The translations under genes were made by a program, and so were the position numbers. A stretch of 50,584 bases of DNA from Thermolongibacillus altinsuensis (lineage in GTDB: Bacteria > Bacillota > Bacilli > Bacillales > Anoxybacillaceae): NCBI RefSeq assembly GCF_004341205.1, contig NZ_SLUL01000017.1, forward strand, positions 1 through 50,584. The letters run 5' to 3'. Below the pieces are notes generated by a model. It made no database searches and was not told the origin of the DNA. It was given only the letters and a program-made list of their open reading frames with translations. Below are positions 10,255 to 20,225 of the stretch, piece by piece. Within the stretch, counting starts at the first letter, position 1, and each line of letters starts with the position of its first letter.

Positions 10255-10347
10255 GGAAGGAGGCTTGTCTGATCAAAAGATCAGTAGAAAAAGTTCTACA
10301 ACTTTTACTGTAAGCATACAATAAGCTTGTCGACAAGTCTTCCTTCC
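10255..10347 (+). other. Structured leader region upstream of yabE
   Basis: GGAAGGAGGCTTGTC (10255-10269) can pair with GACAAGTCTTCCTTCC (10332-10347) over 15 bp, with one bulged T and one G-T pair. Inside are two small hairpins, CTGATC-AAAA-GATCAG (10269-10284) and GTAGAA/TTCTAC (10284-10299, sharing base 10284, so one loses a pair). The right arm also ends a perfect 12-base palindrome, CTTGTCGACAAG (10326-10337), which would compete with the long stem. No riboswitch class I know fits. Confidence 0.5.
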
Positions 10348-10447
10348 CTTTTAGCTGAATATTTTGAATAATAGAGGATGAATATCTAACAGATGAGGGA
10401 GGCGTTCTTACAGGGAGTCTATCGTTAAAAAGGAGGCGTTTTCGATT

Positions 10448-11641
10448 TTGATTACAAACGTTAAAAATTTCTTGCTGGCATCGCCAAAGAAAAAAATGGC
10501 TGTTACAGCAGGAAGTTTCATTGTTTTATCTACTATGACGGGATATGCTAGTTATGAATGGACAAAAGAAACGGTTACGCTAAATTTAAACGGAAAAGAA
10601 CAACAGATTCGAACACATGCGAAAACGGTAGCTGAAATTCTAGAAAACTATGACATTCCACTTCATCCTGAAGATTATTTGTATCCCTCGGCAAATACGA
10701 AAGTGGTTGACGACTTAAAAATTACTTGGGAAGCTAGTAAGCCGATTCGGCTTGTGATTGATGGAAAAGAAAAGAAATTACGAACGACAGCAAAAACAAT
10801 TAAAGATTTGTTGAAGGCGGAACAAATTGAAATTCATGAGCATGATGAAATTTCACCAAATCTCAATGAGCCAATCAAGGAAAATATGAAAATTACAATT
10901 CAAAAGGCGTTTCCAGTTGTGCTCAATGACGGTGGAAAAGAGCAGCATGTCTGGTCCACTTCGACTACTGTCGCTGACTTTTTAGCAAAGCAACATATTA
11001 AATTAAATGAACTGGACCGTATACACCCAGGATTAAATGAAACCGTTAAAGAAAATACAAAAATTAAAATTATACGAGTTGAAAAAGTCACCGATGTAGT
11101 GGAAGAACCAGTGAACTATGCCGTTGTTATAAAAAAAGATGCGCAATTATCAAAAGGTCAACAAAAAGTGATTAGCCAGGGAGAAAAAGGACTCGTTTCT
11201 AAACAATATGAAGTCATTTTGGAAAACGGGAAAGAAGTTTCTCGGAAATTGGTTAAAAAAGAGATGATTAAACCGAGTAAGAATCGCATCGTAGCAGTCG
11301 GAACAAAGGTCGTTCCACAACCTTTAGTATCGCGTGGCAGAGAAGAATTTGCACAAGAACTTTACGTCACTGCTACTGCGTATACAGCCTATTGCGGCGG
11401 TTGTTCTGGCAAAACGGCAACAGGGGTTAATTTACGAGCCAACCCAAATGCTAAAGTGATTGCGGTTGATCCACGCATCATTCCGCTTGGCACGAAAGTG
11501 TATGTTGAAGGGTATGGCTATGCGATTGCTGCTGATACGGGTTCAGCTGTCAAAGGTTATAAAATTGACGTGTTTTTCCCAACTAAATCTAAAGCATTCA
11601 AATGGGGAATAAAAAGGGTTAAGATTAAAATTATTAAGTGA
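10448..11641 (+). CDS. yabE: YabE, G5/3D-domain cell-wall protein
   Basis: The 397-residue protein has a membrane-spanning or signal segment at about residues 17-36. Three DUF348 repeats (VTLNLNGKEQQIRT, IRLVIDGKEKKLRT and FPVVLNDGGKEQHVWS regions) follow, then a G5 domain. The C-terminal 3D domain has its three aspartates in VDPRIIPLG, AADTG and IDVFF. The layout resembles resuscitation-promoting factors, so a role in peptidoglycan remodelling is likely but inferred. The start is TTG 10448 after AAAGGAGGCG. In B. subtilis an antisense RNA controls yabE; I cannot tell whether one exists here. Confidence 0.9.
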   Translation: MITNVKNFLLASPKKKMAVTAGSFIVLSTMTGYASYEWTKETVTLNLNGKEQQIRTHAKTVAEILENYDIPLHPEDYLYPSANTKVVDDLKITWEASKPIRLVIDGKEKKLRTTAKTIKDLLKAEQIEIHEHDEISPNLNEPIKENMKITIQKAFPVVLNDGGKEQHVWSTSTTVADFLAKQHIKLNELDRIHPGLNETVKENTKIKIIRVEKVTDVVEEPVNYAVVIKKDAQLSKGQQKVISQGEKGLVSKQYEVILENGKEVSRKLVKKEMIKPSKNRIVAVGTKVVPQPLVSRGREEFAQELYVTATAYTAYCGGCSGKTATGVNLRANPNAKVIAVDPRIIPLGTKVYVEGYGYAIAADTGSAVKGYKIDVFFPTKSKAFKWGIKRVKIKIIK

Positions 11642-11650
11642 TACGATGGA

Positions 11651-11679
11651 CAGAGGATTTCGCGATCCTCTGTTTTTTT
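11651..11679 (+). terminator. yabE terminator
   Basis: CAGAGGAT, loop TTCGCG, ATCCTCTG, then seven T. Confidence 0.9.
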
Positions 11680-11724
11680 CGTTATAATGGATAAAGAAAA
11701 GTTTTAGGTATGTTGGAGGTTTTT

Positions 11725-13185
<1,461 letters not shown>

Positions 13186-13202
13186 TTGGCTGTTTTTTCG
13201 AA

Positions 13203-13231
13203 CACCATCTAGGTATTCGATGCATATGTTA
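13203..13231 (+). promoter_or_regulatory. sigma-K promoter of yabG
   Basis: CACC (13203-13206), 16 bases, CATATGTTA (13223-13231). This fits the late mother-cell sigma-K consensus MACM-N16-CATANNNTA, and yabG is a sigma-K gene in B. subtilis. Confidence 0.75.
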
Positions 13232-13260
13232 CAGAGAAAAGAAGGGGTGGAGGGATTTGA

Positions 13261-14154
13261 ATGATCAAGATCGGCGACATTGTCGCTCGTAAATCGTACG
13301 AATGTGATATATTGTTTCGCGTGACCGGTATAAAAGAACAAGAAGGAGAGAAGGAAGCGATTCTCCACGGGGAAGATGTTCGGCTCATTGCTGATGCTCC
13401 TTTTTCTGATTTAGTGATTATAGACGAAAGAGAAAAAAGAAAACGCAAACAGAAAGAAAAAGAATTAATCGAACAATCCTACAAATTATTGCGTCAAGAT
13501 TATCGTTTGCTGCGTGAAAAAAGCGAGTATGAAGCAACAGGAGGATATGAGGCGAAAGTCGATTTTTTTCAAATACCAGGGCGCGTTCTTCATTTGGATG
13601 GAGACCCCCTTTATTTAAGAAAATGTCTTCATTTGTATGAACGCATCGGTGTACCTGTATATGGCGTTCATTGTAACGAGAAAGAAATGCCAGAGAAAGT
13701 AGGTGCTTTGCTTGAACAAGTACGACCGGATATTTTAGTGATTACTGGGCATGATTCGTATTCAAAGACGAAAGGTAAAATTCAAGATTTAAACGCGTAT
13801 CGTCATTCTAAATATTTTGTGCAAACGGTAAGAGAGGCGCGAAAAAAAATCCCTCATCTCGATCAACTCGTCATTTTTGCAGGAGCTTGTCAATCTCATT
13901 TTGAATCATTAATTCGCGCAGGTGCTAATTTTGCTAGTTCTCCTTCACGAGTAAATATTCATGCATTGGATCCTGTATACATCGTATCGCGAATCAGCTT
14001 TACGCCATTTATGGAACGGGTTCATGTTTGGGATGTGTTAAGAAATACGCTAACCGGAGAAAAGGGGCTTGGCGGGGTGGAGACAAAAGGAGTCTTACGA
14101 ACCGGAATGCCTTTTCGGCAAGTAACAGATGCAAGCTATATAGATTCAAGTTGA
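13261..14154 (+). CDS. yabG: Sporulation-specific protease YabG
   Basis: The 297-residue cysteine-type protease trims and modifies spore-coat proteins late in sporulation. Strongly conserved blocks are VLHLDGDP, LVITGHDSYSK (H164) and FAGACQSHFESLIRAGANFASSPSR (C210). These His and Cys residues are the likely catalytic pair, by analogy with clostridial YabG. A charged, coiled-coil-like stretch lies at about residues 55-85. The ribosome-binding site is AGGGGTGGAGGG before ATG 13261. A terminator shortly before and a sigma-K promoter make it its own unit. Confidence 0.95.
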   Translation: MIKIGDIVARKSYECDILFRVTGIKEQEGEKEAILHGEDVRLIADAPFSDLVIIDEREKRKRKQKEKELIEQSYKLLRQDYRLLREKSEYEATGGYEAKVDFFQIPGRVLHLDGDPLYLRKCLHLYERIGVPVYGVHCNEKEMPEKVGALLEQVRPDILVITGHDSYSKTKGKIQDLNAYRHSKYFVQTVREARKKIPHLDQLVIFAGACQSHFESLIRAGANFASSPSRVNIHALDPVYIVSRISFTPFMERVHVWDVLRNTLTGEKGLGGVETKGVLRTGMPFRQVTDASYIDSS

Positions 14155-14155
14155 G

Positions 14156-14339
14156 TTTCCGACATATCTCATCGTGAATAGAAGGTCGCTTTTCTGCCAT
14201 AGGCGGCAAGGTTTTTCTTGCCGCCCCGGCATGCTAGAAGCATGCCGATTCCGAACGTAAAACGCATGACAGACAAATTCATTTGTCTGATGGCGTTTTC
14301 GTTCGGAGAAGTGGCAGAAAAGCTTGTTTATGTCGGAAA
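14156..14339. repeat. 184-bp nested inverted-repeat element
   Basis: Five sets of inverted repeats nest inside one another. Outer stem: TTTCCGACATA (14156-14166) with 14329-14339, 11 bp, perfect. Second stem: GCTTTTCTGCCA (14188-14199) with 14312-14323, 12 bp, perfect. Within these: hairpin GGCGGCAAG/CTTGCCGCC (14202-14225); hairpin CGGCATGC/GCATGCCG (14227-14247); and an arm CCGAACG-T-AAAACGC (14251-14265) with 14293-14306 that carries a tip hairpin CAGACAAA/TTTGTCTG (14270-14289). As RNA it would be a clover-like fold; as DNA, a cruciform or a MITE with terminal repeats. I see no target-site duplication. Confidence 0.85.
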
Positions 14340-14364
14340 ATTAAGCTTATCATATATAAATGTT

Positions 14365-14400
14365 CCTGCTAATGTGAATTGAACGTTAGCAGGTTTTTAT
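14365..14400 (+). terminator. Terminator after the nested element
   Basis: CCTGCTAATGT (14365-14375) pairs with ACGTTAGCAGG (14383-14393) over 11 bp with one T-G pair, then TTTTTAT. It would end yabG transcripts or a separate small RNA that contains the nested element. Confidence 0.9.
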
Positions 14401-14448
14401 ACATAGTTTTAAATGGGTTGTTCCATACTAAAATAGTCAATAAAAATA

Positions 14449-14478
14449 TTGACATATAATATTTTTTACTGATATAAT
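14449..14478 (+). promoter_or_regulatory. veg upstream promoter
   Basis: TTGACA (14449-14454), 18 bases, TATAAT (14473-14478): both hexamers are perfect sigma-A matches. Confidence 0.85.
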
Positions 14479-14487
14479 TTTTAATTT

Positions 14488-14516
14488 TTGACTTATTTGA
14501 ATTTATTTGTTATAAT
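14488..14516 (+). promoter_or_regulatory. veg downstream promoter
   Basis: TTGACT (14488-14493), 17 bases, TATAAT (14511-14516). The start should be near 14523, giving a leader of about 16 bases. The upstream A/T-rich DNA fits the very strong veg promoter known in B. subtilis. Confidence 0.9.
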
Positions 14517-14538
14517 ACATATTAGTGAGGTGGATAAA

Positions 14539-14802
14539 ATGGGAAAAACATTGTCGGAAATTAAACAGGTGTTGGATTCCAATCTCGGTAGAAGATTGAC
14601 GTTGAAAGCGAATGGTGGACGAAGAAAAACAATTGAGCGTTGTGGAATTTTAGCCGAGACGTATCCGTCTGTGTTTGTCATTGAACTCGACCAGGAAGAG
14701 AACGCTTTTGAGCGCGTATCATACAGCTATGCAGATGTGTTGACGGAAACCGTACAACTTACATTTTTAGATGATGAAACTATAGCAGTGAATGGGCAGT
14801 GA
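14539..14802 (+). CDS. veg: Veg protein
   Basis: The 87-residue protein is nearly identical to B. subtilis Veg in [30 protein letters not shown]. Veg stimulates biofilm matrix genes and affects spore outgrowth; the mechanism is not clear. It has an Sm-like small beta-barrel appearance. I chose ATG 14539 after GTGAGGTGG; an upstream in-frame start at 14488 would put the promoter inside the gene. The B. subtilis neighbour sspF is not found downstream. Confidence 0.93.
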   Translation: MGKTLSEIKQVLDSNLGRRLTLKANGGRRKTIERCGILAETYPSVFVIELDQEENAFERVSYSYADVLTETVQLTFLDDETIAVNGQ

Positions 14803-14826
14803 TTTCAAACTGGCTATTTTTGTTCT

Positions 14827-14859
14827 GAGAGGCGACCAAAAGGTGGTCTCTTTTTTTTT
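14827..14859 (+). terminator. veg terminator
   Basis: GAGAGGCGACC and GGTGGTCTC form an imperfect stem with a long T run (about nine T). Confidence 0.75.
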
Positions 14860-15050
14860 ATTTCCGTAAAAAATCTTACCGCCGATGGCAGAAAACCTAT
14901 TTCTCTTTTATGATCAGATACTCAACTTGTATGATCGAAAGGAACCGATTTATGAGATATGTGAGCGATGTCGAAATGTCACGTATTTGTTTCGTATTTT
15001 TATGGTACAATGTCGATAGAAGTTTGAAGTCGGAAAAGTAGGTGAAGAGC

Positions 15051-15920
15051 TTGAGGTTATTAGTGAAAGCACCAGCAAAAATTAATTTATCTCTCGATGT
15101 ATTACATAAACGTTCGGACGGATATCATGAGGTAAAGATGGTGATGACAACGATTGATTTAGCGGATCGTATTGAACTTGTCGATCTATATACAGACACG
15201 ATTAAAATCGTTTCGCACAATCGTTTTGTACCTGATGATGAACGAAATTTAGCATATCAAGCAGCTAAGCTACTCAAAACGAAATTTGGCATTAAACGAG
15301 GAGTCGCTATTTCGATTACAAAATCGATTCCTGTCGCCGCTGGTTTGGCTGGAGGGAGCAGCGATGCAGCTGCAACATTGCGGGGCTTAAACAAACTATG
15401 GAGGTTAGGATTAAGTTTGGACGAGCTAGCGCAAATCGGGGCAGAGATTGGTTCAGATGTCCCTTTTTGTGTGTATGGTGGTACGGCTATTGCGACAGGA
15501 AGAGGTGAAAAGATCGAACATATTCCTGCTCCGCCATCGAGCTGGGTTGTTTTAGCCAAGCCTGCCATCGGCGTCTCAACAGCAGACGTGTATCGTCAGC
15601 TGGACTTGCAGTCGGTCAAACATCCTGATGTGGATGGAATGGTTGCTGCAATCAAGGAGAAAAATTATGAAAAAATTTGCTCTCTAGCTGGGAATGTATT
15701 GGAAAGTGTCACATTAAAAATGTATCCTGAAGTGGCACAAATTAAAGAGCAAATGAAACGGTTTGGTGCCGATATGGTGCTAATGAGTGGAAGCGGGCCA
15801 ACCGTCTTTGGTCTCGTTCAGCACGACTCCAGAATGCATCGTATTTACAACGGATTGCGAGGGTTTTGTGATCACGTATATGCTGTTCGACTGATTGGAG
15901 AACGGCACTTCCTTGATTAA
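15051..15920 (+). CDS. ispE: 4-diphosphocytidyl-2-C-methyl-D-erythritol kinase
   Basis: The 289-residue GHMP kinase phosphorylates CDP-ME in the MEP pathway to isoprenoids. It begins [17 protein letters not shown]. The ATP-binding glycine-serine motif is [17 protein letters not shown], and a GHMP C-terminal motif, [11 protein letters not shown], follows. TTG 15051 is chosen: AGGTGA (15040-15045) lies before it and the length equals that of B. subtilis IspE; a GTG at 15042 lies inside that site. It probably shares a transcript with purR. Confidence 0.95.
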   Translation: MRLLVKAPAKINLSLDVLHKRSDGYHEVKMVMTTIDLADRIELVDLYTDTIKIVSHNRFVPDDERNLAYQAAKLLKTKFGIKRGVAISITKSIPVAAGLAGGSSDAAATLRGLNKLWRLGLSLDELAQIGAEIGSDVPFCVYGGTAIATGRGEKIEHIPAPPSSWVVLAKPAIGVSTADVYRQLDLQSVKHPDVDGMVAAIKEKNYEKICSLAGNVLESVTLKMYPEVAQIKEQMKRFGADMVLMSGSGPTVFGLVQHDSRMHRIYNGLRGFCDHVYAVRLIGERHFLD

Positions 15921-15971
15921 GAACGTATATTCATGTCATTGATAAAAAATTCGAGTTTAGGAGGTTTTTTT

Positions 15972-16796
15972 ATGAAGTTAAGGCGAAGTAGCCGTTTGGT
16001 AGACATGACGCATTATTTACTTCATCATCCGCATCAATTAGTGCCGCTTACATTTTTTGCTGAACGTTACCAATCTGCAAAATCTTCTATTAGTGAAGAT
16101 TTAGCGATCATCAAGCAAACGTTTGAACAACAAGGGATCGGGATATTGCGGACACTTCCAGGCGCAGCAGGTGGTGTACAGTATATCCCAAAAATTGCTG
16201 AAGAAGAAGCAAAGCAATTTATCGCTCAGCTATGTACAATGCTGGCCGATCCTGATCGTTTGCTGCCGGGTGGCTATTTGTATATGACGGATTTGCTCGG
16301 GGATACGCGTATTGTTAATCAAATTGGAAGACTGTATGCTTCTGTTTTTGCGCACGAAAAAATTGACTTTGTTGTAACGGTTGCGACGAAAGGAATTCCG
16401 CTTGCTTATGCGGTTGCTAGCTTTTTAAATGTTCCTGTCGTCATCATTCGTCGCGATAGTAAAGTAACAGAAGGGTCAATGGTGAGCATTAACTACGTAT
16501 CTGGTTCGTCTAAACGCATTCAGACGATGGTCCTTTCCAAACGCAGTTTAACGGAAGGAGCCAATGTACTGATTGTTGATGATTTTATGAAAGCGGGCGG
16601 AACAATTAACGGAATGATTAGCCTTTTAGCCGAGTTTAAAGCGAACGTTGTCGGAATTGGCGTGTTAGTGGAATCCGAAGAAGCAGAAGAGCGGCTAGTG
16701 GATGAATATGTTTCGCTTGTAAAGCTGACATCTGTGAATGTGAAAGAAAAACAAATTACCGTAGAAGAAGGAAACTACTTTCAGTTTGTCAAATAA
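15972..16796 (+). CDS. purR: Purine operon repressor PurR
   Basis: The 274-residue protein has an N-terminal winged helix (about residues 1-75) and a phosphoribosyltransferase-like effector domain. The PRPP-binding motif is [13 protein letters not shown]. It represses purine genes and is released by PRPP (or modulated by ppGpp). ATG 15972 follows AGGAGG. A longer frame from 15933 overlaps that site. It begins 51 bases after ispE with no terminator, as in B. subtilis. Confidence 0.96.
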   Translation: MKLRRSSRLVDMTHYLLHHPHQLVPLTFFAERYQSAKSSISEDLAIIKQTFEQQGIGILRTLPGAAGGVQYIPKIAEEEAKQFIAQLCTMLADPDRLLPGGYLYMTDLLGDTRIVNQIGRLYASVFAHEKIDFVVTVATKGIPLAYAVASFLNVPVVIIRRDSKVTEGSMVSINYVSGSSKRIQTMVLSKRSLTEGANVLIVDDFMKAGGTINGMISLLAEFKANVVGIGVLVESEEAEERLVDEYVSLVKLTSVNVKEKQITVEEGNYFQFVK

Positions 16797-16849
16797 TAAA
16801 AAATGATCGACATTACATATTGTTTAACGACATGAAGGAGGCAAAAAAC

Positions 16850-17236
16850 ATGAGAACAGTACACACCAATCAAGCTCCACAAGCAATCGGTCCTTATTCA
16901 CAAGGAGTTATTGTTAATAATCTTTTTTATAGCTCTGGGCAAATTGCATTGACACCAGAAGGAGAAATGGTGCAAGGAGATATAAAAGCGCAAACACATC
17001 AAGTGTTTAAAAATTTACAAGCGGTGCTTGAAGCGGCTGGTGCGTCGTTAAACACAGTTGTTAAAACAACGGTGTTTCTTAAAGATATGAACGATTTTGC
17101 GGCCATGAATGAAGTGTATGGACAATATTTTAACGAGCATAAACCAGCTCGTTCTTGCGTTGAAGTTGCACGTTTGCCAAAAGATGCGCTTGTCGAAATT
17201 GAAGTCATCGCGCTTGTGAATCGTGAAACTTTTTAA
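16850..17236 (+). CDS. ridA: RidA-family enamine/imine deaminase YabJ
   Basis: The 128-residue trimeric protein of the YjgF/YER057c/UK114 family hydrolyses reactive enamines such as 2-aminoacrylate. It has the signature [22 protein letters not shown] with the key arginine, and the N-terminal [11 protein letters not shown]. Known as YabJ, next to purR, it also influences spoVG-related phenotypes in B. subtilis and S. aureus. ATG 16850 follows GAAGGAGG. Confidence 0.95.
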   Translation: MRTVHTNQAPQAIGPYSQGVIVNNLFYSSGQIALTPEGEMVQGDIKAQTHQVFKNLQAVLEAAGASLNTVVKTTVFLKDMNDFAAMNEVYGQYFNEHKPARSCVEVARLPKDALVEIEVIALVNRETF

Positions 17237-17254
17237 AAAAATTTTTTTGTACTA

Positions 17255-17283
17255 GCAGGAAAAATGAAAGTGATGTGGAATAA
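17255..17283 (+). promoter_or_regulatory. sigma-H promoter of spoVG
   Basis: GCAGGAAAA (17255-17263), 11 bases, GTGGAATAA (17275-17283) fits RNAGGAWWW-N11-RNNGAATWW at every position. B. subtilis spoVG is the classical sigma-H gene. The A/T-rich block just upstream (17234-17250) is where AbrB binds in B. subtilis; AbrB binding here is inference. Confidence 0.88.
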
Positions 17284-17324
17284 ATTAACTCAAGTTCTTA
17301 TATAGGGAAAAGGTGGTGAACAGA

Positions 17325-17615
17325 ATGGAAGTAACTGACGTAAGATTACGCCGCGTGAATACCGAAGGACGTATGAGAGCGATTGCTTCAATTACGTTGG
17401 ATCATGAATTTGTTGTTCATGATATTCGCGTAATTGAAGGCAACAATGGCTTGTTTGTTGCAATGCCAAGCAAGCGTACTCCTGACGGGGAATTCCGTGA
17501 CATCGCTCATCCGATTAACTCAACAACCCGCGGGAAAATCCAAGAAGCTGTTTTAGCTGAGTATCATCGTTTAGGTGAATTGGAAAAAGAGCTTGAAGAA
17601 GCAGGCGCTTCGTAA
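17325..17615 (+). CDS. spoVG: SpoVG RNA/DNA-binding regulator
   Basis: The 96-residue protein is almost identical to B. subtilis SpoVG over [23 protein letters not shown] and [19 protein letters not shown]. It takes part in control of asymmetric division, cortex formation and, in other Firmicutes, virulence and capsule genes through nucleic-acid binding. ATG 17325 fits the family; the GTG codons at 17313 and 17316 form part of the ribosome-binding site AAAGGTGGTG. Confidence 0.95.
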   Translation: MEVTDVRLRRVNTEGRMRAIASITLDHEFVVHDIRVIEGNNGLFVAMPSKRTPDGEFRDIAHPINSTTRGKIQEAVLAEYHRLGELEKELEEAGAS

Positions 17616-17622
17616 TGATAGG

Positions 17623-17657
17623 AAAGGACCCGATCCGTTTCGGAAAGGGTCCTTTTT
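17623..17657 (+). terminator. spoVG terminator
   Basis: AAAGGACCC (17623-17631) pairs with GGGTCCTTT (17647-17655), with a small inner CCG/CGG stem; T residues follow. Confidence 0.9.
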
Positions 17658-17741
17658 ACGTGTAGAATGTTAAGTTTTTCCCTGTTGATACGAAACAAAT
17701 AATTGAAATATTGATTTTTTTTGGCAGATGACAATGTTTCC

Positions 17742-17770
17742 TTGAAATACATACATAATTGATATATATT
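17742..17770 (+). promoter_or_regulatory. glmU promoter
   Basis: TTGAAA (17742-17747), 17 bases, TATATT (17765-17770), 34 bases before the glmU start codon. Confidence 0.7.
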
Positions 17771-17804
17771 CAATATGGATAAAGAGAGGTATGGAGGCCT
17801 TGCG

Positions 17805-19181
17805 ATGAAACGATATGCGATCATTTTAGCGGCTGGACAGGGGACGAGAATGAAATCGAAGTTGTATAAAGTATTGCACCCTGTTTGTGGAAAGCCGATG
17901 GTTCAGCATGTAGTGGATGAAATTTCAAGATTAGGTGTCGATCAATTAATTACAGTAGTAGGATTTGGTGCTGAACAAGTAAAAGCACAAATTGGTGATC
18001 AAAGCGAATATGTGTTGCAAGAAGAACAGCTTGGAACCGCTCATGCGGTCATGCAAGCGGCTTCTCATCTAGCTGATAAAGATGGTGTTACGCTTGTTGT
18101 GTGCGGCGATACACCATTGATCACGGCTGAAACGATGGAAGCGCTTTTAAACTATCATCTTAAAACAAAAGCAAAAGCGACGATTTTAACCGCAATTGCT
18201 GATGATCCTACAGGTTACGGAAGAATCGTTCGCAATAGCGAAGGACATGTTGAGAAGGTTGTTGAACATAAAGATGCAACAGAAGAAGAGCGAAAAATTC
18301 AAGAGATTAATACGGGGACGTATTGTTTCGACAACCGCGCATTGTTTGAAGCGCTTACAAAAGTATCGAACAACAATGCACAAGGAGAATACTATTTACC
18401 AGATGTGATTGAGATTTTGAAAAAACAAGGGGAAATCATTTCCGCATACGAAACCTCTTCTTTTGAAGAAACATTAGGAGTTAATGACCGTATCGCGCTT
18501 TCGAAAGCGGAAAAAATTATGCGTGAACGAATTCATCGTAAACATATGGCAAATGGTGTAACAATCATTGATCCGGACCATACGTATATATCACCTGATG
18601 CACAAATTGGACGAGATACGATCATTTATCCTGGGACATGGATTGAGGGACGTACGATTATTGGAGAAGATTGCATCATTGGGCCAAATAGTGAAATTAA
18701 AAATAGTAAAATTGGAAATAACACATCGATTCGTCATTCCGTTGTTCATGATAGTGAAATCGGCAACCATGTTACGATTGGTCCATTTGCGCATATTCGT
18801 CCGCTATCTAAAATTGATGATGATGTAAGAATTGGCAACTTTGTTGAAATCAAAAAATCAACCTTTGGTAAAGGAAGCAAAGCGTCGCATTTAAGTTATA
18901 TCGGTGATGCTGAAGTTGGAAGCAATGTAAACCTTGGCTGTGGTTCAATTACCGTCAATTATGACGGAACAAATAAATATGTAACAAAAATCGAAGACGG
19001 TGCTTTCATCGGTTGCAACTCGAATTTAATTGCCCCTGTTGTAGTCGGAAAAGGAGCTTATGTTGCAGCTGGTTCAACAATTACAGAAGATGTGCCAGGA
19101 AATGCTTTGGCAATCGCTCGCGCTCGTCAAACGAATAAAGAAAATTATGTTGAACGTTTACAAGCGAAGAAAAATTCCTAA
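17805..19181 (+). CDS. glmU: Bifunctional GlcNAc-1-P uridyltransferase / GlcN-1-P acetyltransferase
   Basis: The 458-residue enzyme makes UDP-GlcNAc for cell wall synthesis. The N-terminal nucleotidyltransferase domain shows [20 protein letters not shown], and the hexapeptide-repeat left-handed beta-helix from about residue 250 is the acetyltransferase. ATG 17805 comes after GGAGGCC. prs follows after 12 bases in the same transcript, as in all Bacilli I know. Confidence 0.97.
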   Translation: MKRYAIILAAGQGTRMKSKLYKVLHPVCGKPMVQHVVDEISRLGVDQLITVVGFGAEQVKAQIGDQSEYVLQEEQLGTAHAVMQAASHLADKDGVTLVVCGDTPLITAETMEALLNYHLKTKAKATILTAIADDPTGYGRIVRNSEGHVEKVVEHKDATEEERKIQEINTGTYCFDNRALFEALTKVSNNNAQGEYYLPDVIEILKKQGEIISAYETSSFEETLGVNDRIALSKAEKIMRERIHRKHMANGVTIIDPDHTYISPDAQIGRDTIIYPGTWIEGRTIIGEDCIIGPNSEIKNSKIGNNTSIRHSVVHDSEIGNHVTIGPFAHIRPLSKIDDDVRIGNFVEIKKSTFGKGSKASHLSYIGDAEVGSNVNLGCGSITVNYDGTNKYVTKIEDGAFIGCNSNLIAPVVVGKGAYVAAGSTITEDVPGNALAIARARQTNKENYVERLQAKKNS

Positions 19182-19193
19182 TGGAGGTTTACC

Positions 19194-20144
19194 ATGTCTC
19201 AATATCTTGATTCTAATCTAAAGTTGTTTGCGTTAAATTCGAATCCTGCGATGGCTCAAGAAATTGCAAAAGTCATTGGTGTTGAATTAGGAAAATGCTC
19301 CGTTTCACGTTTTAGTGATGGCGAAATTCAAATTAATATCGAAGAAAGTATCCGCGGCTGTGATGTATATGTAATTCAATCAACAAGCTCACCTGTAAAC
19401 GAACATTTAATGGAACTATTAATCATGATTGATGCATTAAAACGTGCATCAGCCAAAACGATTAACATTGTCATGCCTTATTATGGCTATGCCCGTCAAG
19501 ATCGTAAAGCTCGCTCTCGCGAACCGATTACAGCAAAACTTGTCGCTAACCTGTTAGAAACGGCTGGAGCTTCCCGCGTCATTACATTAGACTTACATGC
19601 TCCACAAATCCAAGGATTTTTCGATATTCCAATCGACCATTTAATGGGTGTGCCGATTTTAGCAGATTACTTTAAAAACAAACAATTAGAAGATATTGTC
19701 ATTGTCTCTCCAGACCATGGCGGTGTGACACGCGCACGCAAAATGGCTGATCGTCTAAAAGCGCCGATTGCGATTATTGACAAGCGTCGTCCAAAACCAA
19801 ATGTAGCTGAAGTCATGAACATTATCGGGAATGTGCAAGGAAAAGTAGCAATCTTAGTAGATGACATTATTGATACAGCTGGAACGATCACATTAGCAGC
19901 AAACGCATTGGCTGAACATGGTGCAAAGGAAGTATATGCATGTTGTACACATCCAGTTTTATCTGGTCCAGCGATTGAACGCATTAAAAATTCAAAAATT
20001 AAAGAGCTTGTTGTAACAAATACAATTGCGCTTACAGAAGAAAAGAAAATCGATAAAATTGTAGAGCTATCTGTCGCTCCATTAATTGGTGAAGCGATTA
20101 TTCGCGTTCACGAGGAACAATCCATTAGCGCCCTATTTGATTAA
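19194..20144 (+). CDS. prs: Ribose-phosphate pyrophosphokinase (PRPP synthase)
   Basis: The 316-residue class I enzyme makes PRPP from ribose-5-phosphate and ATP. Motifs are [32 protein letters not shown] (catalytic arginine and lysine region) and the PRPP loop [19 protein letters not shown] is used by hpt and sensed by purR, both also in this window. Confidence 0.98.
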   Translation: MSQYLDSNLKLFALNSNPAMAQEIAKVIGVELGKCSVSRFSDGEIQINIEESIRGCDVYVIQSTSSPVNEHLMELLIMIDALKRASAKTINIVMPYYGYARQDRKARSREPITAKLVANLLETAGASRVITLDLHAPQIQGFFDIPIDHLMGVPILADYFKNKQLEDIVIVSPDHGGVTRARKMADRLKAPIAIIDKRRPKPNVAEVMNIIGNVQGKVAILVDDIIDTAGTITLAANALAEHGAKEVYACCTHPVLSGPAIERIKNSKIKELVVTNTIALTEEKKIDKIVELSVAPLIGEAIIRVHEEQSISALFD

Positions 20145-20165
20145 TGATTGATTAATGACGTTTAG

Positions 20166-20225
20166 ACCTCCCTGTTTTAGGAGAAGTTAATGAATAGATT
20201 CTAAAACAGGAAGGTGAATTTTTTT
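20166..20225 (+). promoter_or_regulatory. Hairpin masking the ctc ribosome-binding site
   Basis: ACCT-C-CCTGTTTTAG (20166-20180) pairs with CTAAAACAGG-A-AGGT (20201-20215), 14 bp with one mismatch, then GAA and seven T. It looks like a terminator for prs, yet its right arm contains the ctc ribosome-binding site GGAAGGTG, and the T run includes the ctc TTG start. A sigma-B-like GTTTAG (20160-20165) with GGAGAA (20180-20185) 14 bases later is a weak candidate promoter in the loop. Confidence 0.7.

Noticed and set aside
10239-10447. A cyclic di-AMP (ydaO-type) riboswitch ahead of yabE
   Set aside because: The conserved ydaO core is not recognisable; only generic stems are visible.
14156-14339. 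The nested element as an insertion sequence
   Set aside because: No transposase frame inside and no obvious duplicated target bases at the ends (GTTGAG before, ATTAAG after); a MITE remains possible.
14156-14339. A CRISPR array or tracrRNA
   Set aside because: No regularly spaced direct repeats and no cas gene in the window.
14885-15019. A 44-codon frame between veg and ispE (MAENLFLF...), with two CxxC-like cysteines
   Set aside because: No ribosome-binding site, overlaps the presumed ispE promoter, and resembles no family I know.
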